Source of the DNA: Molanna angustata
Lineage: Eukaryota; Arthropoda; Insecta; Trichoptera; Molannidae
Direction: 5' to 3'
Length of the DNA: 64,000 nucleotides
NCBI GenBank assembly: GCA_963576475.1
Contig: OY754982.1
Location: forward strand, 2,685,909 to 2,749,908
The notes beneath the pieces were generated by a model, which made no database searches, had not been told where the DNA came from, and was given only the letters and a program-made list of their open reading frames with translations. Shown piece by piece: positions 54,022 through 64,000 of this stretch (position 1 is the stretch's first letter; the number at the start of each line of letters is the position of its first letter). The position numbers and the translations under genes are program-made.

Positions 54022-54514
54022 ACAACATAATAGTTCAAATGAGAAATCATAATAATACATAGTACATATTTACCATTTTTTTTCCACAAGCTTTAATATT
54101 ATACTAGTAACATATATTAAATCAGTAGTTTTCATTTTGTCGATCCAGATGGCTTCTAATTTTTATCACTCCATTGCTAGATAATATATGAACACTAATT
54201 ATATTACCTACATATAGTTTTTTTATTTTTTTCGACAACCGTTTCGGCTTATAAGACCGGTTGATTATGGACATATAAGCCGAAACAGTTCGGAATTCTA
54301 TACAAAAACATTAAAAAAAATCAGGTCAGATATAATGTGGCTTCTTGATGTATCTAGACACATAAAAATGGCTGATTTCTTCGGGCAGGCTCTTTGCTGA
54401 GGGGTTTGTCCACCCTTCTTACTTATTTACTTTTACTTTTATTTCCTATATTTCATATCTTCTTATTCATTTCTTTTATTTAATCTAAAACTTTACTTCT
54501 TAATCTTTTCTTTG

Positions 54515-54787
54515 CCCCCCCCCCCCCCCCATAGCGCTTTTGTCCCGTTTCTATCGGGGTACGCTTTGACCATGATCCTGGAATTAGCGAGTCTGGTTAT
54601 TACATTGAAGCGACTGCCATCTGACCTTCGTAACCCAGACAAATTGGATCATGGCTACTCATAGCTAGTGATATAAATCCGCACATAGATTTTTTAAAAA
54701 TCCAGAGGTGTGTGCCCCGCCCGGATTCGAACCGTCACCTCGAGCATGTGAGGCGACGATATTTCTGCTGGGCTATCACCGCTCTTA
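54515..54787 (-). mobile_element. Third tRNA-derived SINE family, full copy
   Basis: The minus-strand head starts GAGCGGTGATAGCCCAGCAG (A-box-like), with B box GGTTCGAATCC at 54733-54723. The body includes ATGATCCAATTTGTCTGGG and, further on, CAGGATCATGG, which can pair with the first to form a long stem. It ends in a run of 16 G (C on plus, 54515-54530). A headless copy lies at 26296-26470. Confidence 0.78.
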
Positions 54788-54847
54788 ATCTTTTGTAATC
54801 ATTTTTTTTAAACTACTTGAATGTAACATTTGTGCATCTTACATATT

Positions 54848-55016
54848 TTTTTTTTACAAAAAATGAATATGTCCTTGTTTAACAAGTACATATACATCTT
54901 CCTACGTTCCCAAATAAATGCTTGTGCTATAGGTGAACGAAATCGGTCGAGGCAGGATTCGAACTCGCGACCACTGGATTACTAGCCCAGCGCGCTAACC
55001 CCTCTGCCACCGACCC
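54848..55016 (-). mobile_element. tRNA-Thr-derived SINE, copy 6
   Basis: Minus-strand head GGGTCGGTGGCAGAGGGG, an anticodon loop altered to CTAGTAA, B box AGTTCGAATCC, body with TTCACCTATAGCACAAGC and tail CAAGGACATATTCATT, then an A-run. Confidence 0.85.
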
Positions 55017-55029
55017 ATCTGATCCATTA

Positions 55030-55145
55030 TGTGTAAATAATTTTTATACACTATTGTGTGAAAGTAACAGCCCCAGAACAGGTCTTGCCTAGGGAGGCGT
55101 TACGTAAATGTTTGTGTATTAACAATAAATAAATAAATAAATAAT
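55030..55145 (+). mobile_element. LINE motif-beta 3' end
   Basis: CCCCAGAACAGGTCTTGCCTAG, GGAGGCGTTACG and an AATAAATAAATAAATAAAT tail. A second beta motif (GCTTCAGAACAGACTCTAGT) follows at 55270-55295. Confidence 0.5.
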
Positions 55146-55330
55146 TTATAACTAATGTCTTTCTACTCCATATTGTGATTTCGGAGGTTTATTTTTACTG
55201 GGAATTTATTTTCTATTTTTTAATATTTTGTATATATTTTTAACAAATAATATGTAATATCTATGCAAAATATACAGGTTGCTTCAGAACAGACTCTAGT
55301 GAAGCAGTGATCAGTAATAAAAGAAACCAG

Positions 55331-57480
55331 TTTTTAATAAAAAGAGTTAGGAATAAAATTGATTAATTCATTATTTTAATGTGTTATAAAAGAGCGTTTG
55401 TGTCACACGAGAAATAAATTTGTTTTAGAAATTTTATAAATAATAAAAGCAACAAGTTAATAAGGAGACAGTATCAAAAATTATCCAAATTCTATTTATA
55501 AATAAGCTCTCGTATAAGCTAGAATTTATATGGTAATTGGCCCGACCATAAAAATGGGATTTTGAAGAATGGAAAGCAAGCTGTCTATGAGGAGATACAC
55601 TGAGATAACTGTAGGGATATATGTATTTTATTAGAGTGGAAGTTTGTTATATTTGCAGACCTATAATAGGTTTGTTTTTTGTTTGTTTCCTTCCACGCTT
55701 TCCGCGTGTGGGTACAATTGTCAGTTCCTTTTCAAAACGCTATTTTGAGCATGTAACTGGTTAAAAGAAAATGTGGAATACAATAAATAAAGTAGTATTT
55801 ATTATATAAACAAGTAAATAAAACACAAAATTAGTGTTTTTATTATTGTATCCTGGTTAGTTATATGAGATGCTTTGTATTTTCATTTTTTAATTACATT
55901 TTCACTAAACATTATTCGAGCTTACAAAGATAAGAAAAATATTCTATAATAATTATTTTGTTTGATTAAATAAATGCTCAGTAGTATATGTACGAGAGAG
56001 AAAGCTTTCTCTCAGAGTATTTATGATAAAATTAAAACCCATTTTCGACAATATTTGCGTAAGCGTGGAGTTTTCGCTTTTAATCCGTCACAAAACACTT
56101 AAACATAGCTAAAACTTTCGGCTTCCTGTGATGTCGTAAAGCAGAAATGGAATCAAAAATGGAAGAGAACCCCATTGGATGTGATGAAATCGAAGAAGCA
56201 GGTGTAAGAAGAGATATCACTGAAGACGTACAAGGTATATAAAACAGGATAAAGTCTGTGTTACCAGGAATCATTGTGTTAATTCCTGTAAATTAACTCC
56301 AAAGTTTCAAGTGGATCAGTAGGGCACTTAAAGGCTTGTAATTTTCAATATGAATATAGATGGATTGACAATGATTTGAGAGAACAAGTAGATGATAATT
56401 AATTTAAAGTCAATTTTATTGTTCATTTTGTTAAAACGAATATTGACATCGTGAGTTTTGCAGATCAAATAAATAATTCATAAAATCAGAGTATTAGGTA
56501 AGTATTTACTTGTCAGATAAAATAATAAGAATCTTTATGAGGGCATTCTGAAAGTATTGACTAAGAGAAGAATTAACACTAAAACATATACGTTTTAGAA
56601 ATGGAGTAATTGCACTTAATTCTAGAGTTTGGGCTATAGAAAGAACTGTAGATGTAAAAGTTGTTCAAAATGAACTGTGTAATACATACGACTCTACTCT
56701 ATTGAACGATCAACAAATGAATAGAGATCTGTAGATCGGCTTGCTTCAACAGCAATGAGCTGTGGTTCGTTGATCTTCATATATTGTCGGAAGTATTCGA
56801 GAATCCTGAGGCCATACATGTTACAGCTGACAAGGCGCTGCTGCACGCCATACGAACAAAACATCACGAAGAAACTCATAGTTTTCATTTTTTGCATAAT
56901 ATTAATTGAGAAACTGCTGTAAAATGTTCTGTATTTAAAACATTCTTTAATTTTACCATAATGATTCTGTGTTCATTATTATACGCAAAAGTTTAGTTAT
57001 GTCAAATGGAGATTGTGTCAAAATGGATGAAATTTGAAGAAAAATATTCCCGGATCAGATAGGAACTTCTCCCACTTCAACAGGAATTTCCAAATCAAAA
57101 GCTTTTCATTTCTTCAAACTTTTATGGAATACAGGACCGGATTTAATCCAAAACTATTTCAGGTCAACAGTTATTTTGTAAAAAAATATTATTTATTCAA
57201 ACGAACGTATTCATACCATTCTTGGATAGATAGAGAAAATCAATTGCCATACTCATGCTTCTGGATTGGCATAAATTTATCATATCACTACCGTTCACAC
57301 ACCGTTTCATATATTTTATTCTGTTATATAAACGTTTGCTTCCGTCATTCGCATGTTATCCTTATTCTGTCATACAAAGTATCATAAACAATTTCACCTT
57401 GTTTTTACTGGAAAATGTTGCGGAAGTTGTATAAAAAACTACAAACTATGGTTCTTCGATAATATTCCAAATTCGTATCT
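55331..57480. other. Longest stretch without a recognised repeat
   Basis: No transposon end was recognised. A short frame at 56148-56237 (MESKMEENPIGCDEIEEAGV, then RRDITEDVQG) ends at CAAGGTATATAA and could be an exon with a GT donor. It is too short to identify. A minus frame at 56694-56897 (about 67 codons) has a hydrophobic start but no known domain. Confidence 0.3.
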
Positions 57481-57837
57481 ATTGAGATTTAAAAAAAATA
57501 ATAAAAAAAATCATTGACATCGATGAAAAAAAAACAATGTTTTTGTATATGCAGTCGCGTTTGCGAACAAAATAGAAGGAAAAATTAACCATTTTTTCTT
57601 CATAATTCTATTTCAAAGTTCTTAATAATCACAGATAATATTTGACCAAATATTCGAAATAGAATATTCGAAAACTGTCCAGATTCACTTTCGCTAAACT
57701 ATATTAATTAATGTCGGGACGTTTTTGGACTTCTTGGTTGTCACGAAAGTCCAGTGGTAGTGAAACTATACAGTTTTTGATAATATTCGATTTCGAATAT
57801 TTCGTCAAATATATAAACCTTAAAGAATATCTTTTTT

Positions 57838-58312
57838 ACTTCTCGCTACCCTAGGGGATATAGCGGGGAGTTCAAATATCAACTAGTATCATACTGAGAT
57901 TGTATTCTGAAAGTTTCATCACAATGTATCTGTGTGTGTGTGTGCTGTGTACTATATAATGCGGTGTGTTTATTTTACTTCATCGATTATACAATAACGT
58001 GCTCTTTCGATTATTTTCAAATTTTGCAAATTTGTATATCTAATACTTGCTTCGATCCAGATAGATTTTGAAGGATATCTGATCAGTGCTTCTTATTTTT
58101 TTTACTGTCAAATATTTTAAAGTGATATCCAAGCTTAGAAATATTAAAATTTGATATTCCAGTTTCAAATTGGTAAAAAGGCACGTCACTTGCATGAAAT
58201 GACATCGAAGAATAATCAAATTTTCATAGTAAAATATTTAAATCAAAAATAATTTTACAAACACATTTCATGAAAATGCTGAAAATTTTCCATACAAAAG
58301 TTGACTTGTCTT
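57838..58312 (+). repeat. Dispersed repeat epsilon, longest copy
   Basis: Runs from CTCGCTACCCTAGGGGATAT through TATCTGTGTGTGTGTGTGC and TTTGTATATCTAATACTTGC to CATTTCATGAAAATGCTG. Pieces occur at 27080, 30340, 42700, 52745 and 59880. No coding frame or tRNA boxes, so the class is unknown. Confidence 0.65.
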
Positions 58313-58377
58313 GTCTGTAATCTTAATATAAAAGTTGATGATTTATACATTTAATATTTGGATAATAATGATTTTTT

Positions 58378-58640
58378 TTTCGTTTGGCCTTCTTCTCTCT
58401 CCGGTGTAAAACTTCTTCGCCCGTGTGTGGGTTGCGTCACAAAAGTAGGTTAAAGCCTTTGCACCAGCCCCTCCAGCCATTCCACCGCCTCTGGGGTCGC
58501 CCTGTGGATGTCCTGGAGGTCACTTTTAAACCAAGGCGGTTGAACGTCGAAAGACCTCTCGACTAATTCTGTGGAAAAAGGCCCTTACCAGGGCCAATCG
58601 GACGACCGCACTAGCGGGAAAGTGAATTACTCTGATTGCG
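58378..58640. other. GC-rich segment of unknown origin
   Basis: Sharply GC-richer than its surroundings. The minus strand can be read as DIHRATPEAVEWLEGLVQRL and a stop, which could be the end of a retroelement protein, but I recognise no domain. Confidence 0.3.
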
Positions 58641-59324
58641 ACTTGACAATGAATGATTTATTTAATATTTGGATACAAATAATGAAATTATATAAATGAC
58701 ATAAAATATTTAATGAAGCCAATGATTACTAATCAGCATTTTATATATTTACATGTTTTTCAAATTGTCATACCTTAACAATGTTTTTGTACTCTACTGG
58801 AATTTGGAAATAAATGAGAATGACTTTAATGAGCCGAACACAGCCTCTGAGGATGCATTCTCATTTGTGGATTAACTATGTATTTTTATTTCTTTTTATA
58901 AATATTTTTTTTACAAAAACGATACATTGACGCATTTCAGTTTGCCTCTGTATAAATTGGTTGGGGTAGAAATGATTATTTGTTGGTTGTCTTGAAGCGA
59001 TGTTACGTTTTGTTAAACTCAGTCGCAAACAGTTTAAACTTTGAAGAAACAAATTGAAAACCCATGAGGATCAAATTGAAAACGATTTGGGAGTAGCGTT
59101 ACTGGAATCGGTTGGGGAAGTAAAAACAAAGTACATCGGTACACATACATACATATCTATTTTTATACCTTACTTCAGCCGATGTATGAGCGGTATTTTT
59201 TTCTTAATTTAATTGATTAGACATATATAATATTCATATGTATCATTCGACAATTTGGGGTAACCAGCGACTATTGTGCGGGTGTGCATCACATTATAAA
59301 ATTAATTATGACTGTTTCATATAG

Positions 59325-59590
59325 AGAGAAGGGAATATTGCACCTACTTAGTGGCGAGCGTCTTCCTTCGTATCAAAAGGTCTTTAGGTAAGGCTCCCAC
59401 TTTAACCTCTATGTTACAACACTATGGTGTTGGAAAAAAACACCACTTCCAAACGCGGTTTGGATATTATTATATGTGCACGGCGCGCAGTTTTAGTTGA
59501 TCGATATAATAACGCGAAATATGTATATTTCGTCTTGTATCCAAACATGAATTTTTTTCAATTGTCTGTGTGACTTACACGGTGACGAGT
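59325..59590 (+). repeat. Dispersed repeat zeta, copy 2
   Basis: Partner of 9785-10060 in the same orientation. The shared words are interrupted by small indels, so both copies are old. Confidence 0.6.
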
Positions 59591-59879
59591 CGTAGATTTA
59601 ATACATAAATAAACACAAATCATAAAAAAACAAAATCACAGAAAATAATACAATAATAAACATACCTTAAAAAAGGAAAAAACTAATCAACATAATAAAA
59701 CAAAAAATAATATTAATCAATATGTAACCTAAATGAATTACTACAATCTTCTTTCCTATCCATAAAATTGTATACAAAGAAATATGCAAACCAGAAAAAT
59801 ACATATTTTATTGGAGGGTAAATTTATCAATTTATCAACAACGTTGAAAATTGATAAAACAACGTAAATGATGAAACTA

Positions 59880-60150
59880 TACAGAAGGAATTGATGGTTG
59901 TCTATGGAAAACTAACCAGCTCTAGGTCGATGCATTTTACACATAATTAGATGTAAACTTGAAGTCGATCGGGCTTATAGTTTGGGCTGTAGAAAGGACA
60001 CAAAAAGGATATGGCGTAGCCATACATACAAACACACCACTAAAAAACTCATAGTATTCACTCTCTAGATGATACCCGTTGAGAAATACGATTAAAAATG
60101 AAAAAAAATCACGACTTTCCTCTATGCCATAGTTGTGGAGTGTAAAAATT
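59880..60150 (-). repeat. Dispersed repeat epsilon, partial
   Basis: GATACCCGTTGAGAAAT, AACTTGAAGTCGATCGGGC and TTATAGTTTGGGCTGTAG parallel 27080-27360. Confidence 0.5.
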
Positions 60151-60516
60151 TAGTCTTATATAAATATGCAATAGACATCTCTTTGCTGGATAGTATTTTC
60201 CTGAATTCATGTCGTCAATATCCCAATCAGCATGCTGATAGCCGAATTCCTATTCCCAACCATATTTTAATTTCATTGTCATATTGCCGACTTACACAAT
60301 ACACACTCTCAATAACACACTCTCAATTACAATACACACTCTCTAGATCAGGGGTGGGCAGACTTACACCATCAGCGGTCTACAACATAAAAATTGGACG
60401 ACGAGCGATCGACTCACCAGCAGAAAAAATAATTGGTACTTACCTACATACCTACTACTTAGAAGTCGATGAATGGCACTGCGTGTTTTCCGCTAATATC
60501 TCGTAGGAAGGCACGT

Positions 60517-60962
60517 ATTTACAGTAGCGTCTAGCCCCTGAGTTTCTTTTCTGCATTCTTAGGTTAGGTTTAAGTTTGTGTATAATAATAATAGCGACTC
60601 AATTATAAATTATTATAAATTAAATATATAATATTCTTTTAATTTTTCGCATTTAATATAAAATATCACAGCTCATTTGACTTAATACTACGAGAACTCA
60701 ACCAATCAGAGAGCCAACCGGAAACGTAAACACGAAGATAGATGTTCGTCAGTAAGCCGATTGTTAATTTGTTAATTATTTTCATTTCAGAAAATGCAGA
60801 TTCACACAAATACGTTGACCCAAACAAAGTAGCTAATTGTTGGGCAATTTGCTTTAGATTTGGGTATTTTTCTTGCGATAAAAGAGACCAAAATGTGGTA
60901 TCTGTTGCTATGGCTTTGAGGTGTATGTCTGAAATAATCTGCATTATCTCGTTTTCAAGAGA
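60517..60962 (-). mobile_element. hAT element fragment carrying the transposase dimerisation segment
   Basis: The left end (ACAGTAGCGTCTAG) and the next ~220 bp match the MITE at 53775-54021. Coding sequence then follows on the minus strand. The right terminus was not found. Confidence 0.7.
60666..60956 (-). pseudogene. hAT transposase C-terminal fragment
   Basis: The minus strand reads DSLENEIMQIISDIHLKAIA, TTFWSLLSQEKYPNLKQIAQ, QLATLFGSTYLCESAFSEMK and then a hydrophobic end (SGWLSDWL). KYPNL...FGSTYLCESAFS.MK is the dimerisation block of hAT transposases and their host-derived relatives. The N-terminal zinc finger and RNase H-like catalytic domain are missing, and the frame is closed by a stop just upstream at about 60957. 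No activity is expected. Confidence 0.82.
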
Positions 60963-60963
60963 A

Positions 60964-61010
60964 TCTTATGGAGTTATATAACATCTTAAGATGTTATAAA
61001 ACTCCATAAG
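60964..61010. repeat. 46-bp near-perfect palindrome
   Basis: CTTATGGAGTT...AACATCTTAAGATGTT...AAACTCCATAAG reads almost the same on both strands. It adjoins the hAT fragment and could be a junction formed on excision or insertion. Confidence 0.75.
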
Positions 61011-61194
61011 ATAATTATTAAACTCCATAATACGATAAAAAGAACATACATTTAATAGAAATTACAACACTTAAACATACAATACAAACATGATTATATA
61101 ACAAAGGGAATAACTATTGTCAGCAAATTCTCAATTCATAACAACATACACGATAAAACTATTAACATATGTAGGACTCAATAAATGGACCACG

Positions 61195-61420
61195 GGCTAC
61201 ACAGTCATTCTTTATTATAACAGTTTACAATGATTTAGTAATTAATATTGCAAGTCTACCACCTCGAATCAACGCTCATCTGAGCATTTACAAAAAAAAA
61301 ACAAACATGTGCATTACTAAAAATCAGATCATAAAATAAAATAACATAAAATAATTCAAACGAAATAAAAATTAATAATAAAAAAAACACTAGGTATAAA
61401 GTAAAAGATTTTTTTTTAAA
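61195..61420 (-). mobile_element. LINE 3'-end-like fragment with GCTC/GAGC hairpin
   Basis: The minus strand has GTAAATGCTCAGATGAGCG, the counterpart of 26496-26535. The flanks are AT-rich. Confidence 0.35.
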
Positions 61421-61639
61421 TTAAAATTTTCAGATCAAAATTAAAAACAATAGGCAAATCAAAAATTTAATGATTAACAACAAGTTAAAAATATATTAGT
61501 AAAAGAAATACACAAACGAAAATACACAGACAAAAAATATACGCACTATAGGTAAAGGAAATCAAGAGCCAGGAATTGAAAGAAAAAGTGGTTTAGCATG
61601 TGCTGCCTTTGATAAACTCTATTACATCCTCAAGTCCCC

Positions 61640-62100
61640 GAAGTACGGAAAGTCTTTGACGCTTGCGTTCTCCCGATACTGACGCATGGCTGTGAAAATC
61701 TTGTGTTTACAAACAAAATGTTACCCAATTTAGCAGTAACACAAGGAGCCATGGAAAAGAGAATACTGGGCATTTCGATAAGAATTATAAAAACTAACTT
61801 TTAGATTAGAGACGAAACCAAAATAACCGACGTTGTCCAAAAGGTTGCCAAGCAGAAGTGAAGCTGGTAGCGCATGTCTTCCGAACCACAGACATTACTA
61901 AAAAAGTGCTGGAATGGCGACTAAGAACGGGCAAAAGAACTGTTGGAAGGCCCCGGACAAGGTGGTCTGATGATATCAGACGAGTGGCTGGAGGCGGATT
62001 AGTACGGTCTGCCCAAGATAGGGAGCTGTGGAGGTCTCAGGCGGAGGCCTATTTCCATTACTATGTCCATAAGTATGTATATATAATGTATGTATGTATG
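61640..62100 (+). pseudogene. RTE-like LINE 3' portion (subfamily D)
   Basis: Early part: LTHGCENLVFTNKM and GAMEKRILGISIRI (the AMEKRML-type block), then IRDETKITDVVQKVAK with stops. From 61858 an open frame reads LEWRLRTGKRTVGRPRTRW, SDDIRRVAGGGLVRSAQDRE and LWRSQAEAYFH. The end has TATGTATGTATG, a different tail from the other subfamily D copies. Broken by several stops. Confidence 0.72.
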
Positions 62101-62159
62101 CGGTAAGACATACACTGTATATAATTTATCGTCTTCTAAGATTTTATTATTATTATTAT

Positions 62160-62540
62160 TGTACAATCAGCAAGATTATGGAATATCCTTAGTCCGGATA
62201 TTGAGTCGTCTAACTCACTTAGTATTTTCAAGAAAAAACTAAAGAAGGAATATTTATCCTTGAACACCTGATCCCGATTTCCTCTTCTGTCCTTACCATA
62301 TCCTTTTACTTGCTATGAATTATATATTTTTTTGTTTTAATAGTATTTAAGTGTTATACGTATTTTCTTTGAATTCTTTTACTCTTTTTTATTTTGCTGT
62401 TGTACATGCACAATGTTGTAATACTTTGTAATCTGGTTGGTTGGAAGAAATTGCCTAGTGGCAATAAGCCCGCCAGTGTACAATTATATTTGTTTATATT
62501 ATGTACAAGAAGATGTATAAATAAATAAATAAATAAATGT
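62160..62540 (+). mobile_element. LINE C-terminus with motif-alpha 3' UTR, best copy
   Basis: The frame reads VQSARLWNILSPDIESSNSL, SIFKKKLKKEYLSLNT and a stop at 62270. A ~165-bp UTR leads to GGTTGGAAGAAATTGCCTAG, TGGCAATAAGCCCGCCAGTG and ATTATGTACAAGAAGATG, then (AATA)n at 62518-62538. TGCC and GGCA flank the middle of the motif and can pair. This copy defines motif alpha. Confidence 0.78.
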
Positions 62541-62544
62541 TATC

Positions 62545-62867
62545 AGACATGCAGCTATGCTGATAAGTCTGATCTCACAACAGTATTCACTTGTTCATTA
62601 TGTCAAGTCTATTTTTAAATACATTAAACTTTGTGCAACAACAAGTTTTGCTGGCAAACCGTTCCACGTATCGATAACTCTATTGGACAAGAAATTCTTC
62701 CAGGGATTCTGCCTGAAACTGTGTTTGTCTAGCTTCAAGCTATGACCTCTTAAATTAGTATTTTGGTTGTGGCAGAACATCAGCTTCTATTCAGGGCAGT
62801 CATAGTGTTCGTTTAGTATTTTGAATGTTTCTATGAGATCCCCTCTCTTTCTTCGTTCCTCAAGATT
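62545..62867 (-). mobile_element. CR1/L2-like LINE C-terminus
   Basis: The minus strand reads ERRKRGDLIETFKILNEHYD, then LRGHSLKLDKHSFRQNPWKN and FLSNRVIDTWNGLPAKLVVA, ending KIDLT. RRGDLIET.KI, RGHS.KL and FFS.RV...WN.LP are C-terminal landmarks of CR1/L2-type LINEs, distinct from the jockey-type ends elsewhere here. One stop lies in the middle. Confidence 0.72.
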
Positions 62868-62960
62868 CTGGTAGGTTGAAAGAATTTGCCGAGTGGAAAT
62901 AAGCCTGTAAGTGTACAATATATTTATTTTTACAACGACTTATTACCTAAATATAAATAA
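62868..62960 (+). mobile_element. LINE motif-alpha 3' end, ~90 bp
   Basis: GGTAGGTTGAAAGAATTTGCC, GAGTGGAAATAAGCCTGTAAG, TGTACA and a TAAATAAATAAC end. Confidence 0.5.
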
Positions 62961-63600
62961 ATAACACAAGTCGCATGTCGTTGGTTTGTTGCAGATAAAA
63001 TATTAAATGATGTAGCTGAGCGTTTGGGATTGGGACATACGACACCCGTATCCGTTCATTCGAAAAAAAGGACGAGATATTATTAGAACCTTAAAAAAGA
63101 GTTTCCACTCTGTTCCAAACATACCCCCCTATCCCTATCCGTGCATCCCTCTACATCCCACCCCATCCACCCTCTCCATGAGTACAACATAATGTAGAAA
63201 GCTTTTGGGATTATATAGGAACGCCACCAGTGTATCGAATTTGTTATAGTATTATGATTTCGGCGTGAATATGGAACACAAAAAATGTGCAAAGAATCAT
63301 AAACATTCTGCTCGCAAAAACCTTTAAAACTGATATTTTTTTATTTACACGCATCAAATTATAATTTATGGTAAATAAATATTGTGCCAGCAAAAAGGGC
63401 TACCAAGGAAAATGGACCAGAGAGGTTTTGCTTTGCTGGAATGTGGAGTAGAAGTCTTGGATGTTTTTTTGTTCAATGTTCACCAAAAGGAGATACCTAA
63501 TTATTAACAGCCGGTTCAAAATTATATTGCCATTAAAAAAAAAGAAAATTTTAACAAATAAAACCTTGTCCACCTTTAGATGTGTTAGTAGTATTTCAAA
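62961..63600. other. AT-rich DNA, nothing recognised
   Basis: Open frames here show no domain. A C-rich patch at 63122-63180 has no counterpart. Confidence 0.35.
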
Positions 63601-63869
63601 TATCTTGTTTTTTATTTTTTTTTATTTATTTATTTTATTGGATACAACAGCTATAAAATAATTTACAAAAACTAAAAGTTTTGTTTAAATATTATCTATT
63701 ATTGTTCTTCTCCCTGGATTATATTGGCTATTGGGGTCGGCTCTTCTTGTCCTTAGGATGTATATTCTGTGGTTCTATGTATCGCTTTCAAGCAAGCCGT
63801 TTCTCTGTAGGATCTTGCTGTAATTGTTTATCCATGGTTTTTCTCTGTATGAAAAACGAGGAAGATTTC

Positions 63870-64000
63870 TGCACAAGCCAGGGAGCACTGTCGTTGGTAA
63901 ATGATGTAATAGAAAATGTGGACAGCTTCAAATACCTGGGATTCTATATGTGACACCAGATGGCGGGATAGAGAAAGAACTCTCCATAAGAATTGCCCCG
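63870..64000 (+). pseudogene. RTE-like LINE fragment running off the window
   Basis: Reads LVNDVIENVDSFKYLGFYM, a stop, then in the next frame VTPDGGIEKELSIRIA. VD.FKYLG..I...G..E.EL..RI is the thumb region just after FADD in RTE proteins. A frameshift near 63950 disables it. The sequence continues past the right edge. Confidence 0.65.

Overview
The window reads as AT-rich, intron-poor, repeat-saturated animal DNA, most probably from an insect. The reasons are the mixture of many non-LTR retrotransposon (LINE) lineages, tRNA-derived SINEs, piggyBac, hAT and mariner-like DNA elements, Helitron/Helentron-like elements and two satellites, with no bacterial-style gene packing. I could not find one host protein-coding gene that I would defend. 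Species and order cannot be fixed from the sequence alone.

Layout. 1-9 kb: overlapping 5'-truncated LINE tails on both strands, plus a jockey/CR1-like LINE with a complete reverse transcriptase domain but no endonuclease (5101-6900). 9-13 kb: a dispersed repeat, a GC-rich block, and two equal-length Helentron-like elements, one nested inside the other in opposite orientation (10979-13057). 14.3-14.5 kb: a perfect 112-bp-arm palindrome. 15.4-18.5 kb: the only intact large gene, a 936-residue LINE protein with endonuclease and reverse transcriptase. 18.7-20.6 kb: an I-clade fragment, an RTE fragment and a fold-back element. 21.3-23.1 kb: a 55-bp satellite, cut by a LINE and followed by a LINE 3' end. 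24-36 kb: SINEs, LINE tails, and a terminal-inverted-repeat family whose copies have been hit by later insertions. 36-37.7 kb: a piggyBac element between TTAA sites encoding an internally deleted transposase. 37.9-38.5 kb: a third Helentron-like copy. 39-49 kb: further RTE, SINE and MITE pieces. 49.4-52.3 kb: a 104/208-bp satellite. 52-64 kb: RTE tails, a hAT MITE and its relative carrying a hAT dimerisation segment, more SINEs, and LINE 3' ends running off the right edge.

How it works together: the region grows by target-primed reverse transcription. Several truncated LINE pieces still have matching target-site duplications (11, 11, 13 and 27 bp). SINEs probably borrow LINE enzymes. DNA transposons and Helentron-like elements insert into the older layers, so nesting gives relative ages. 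The intact 936-residue LINE is the only candidate for present or recent autonomous activity. Most short open reading frames are satellite or transposon shadows and are left out.
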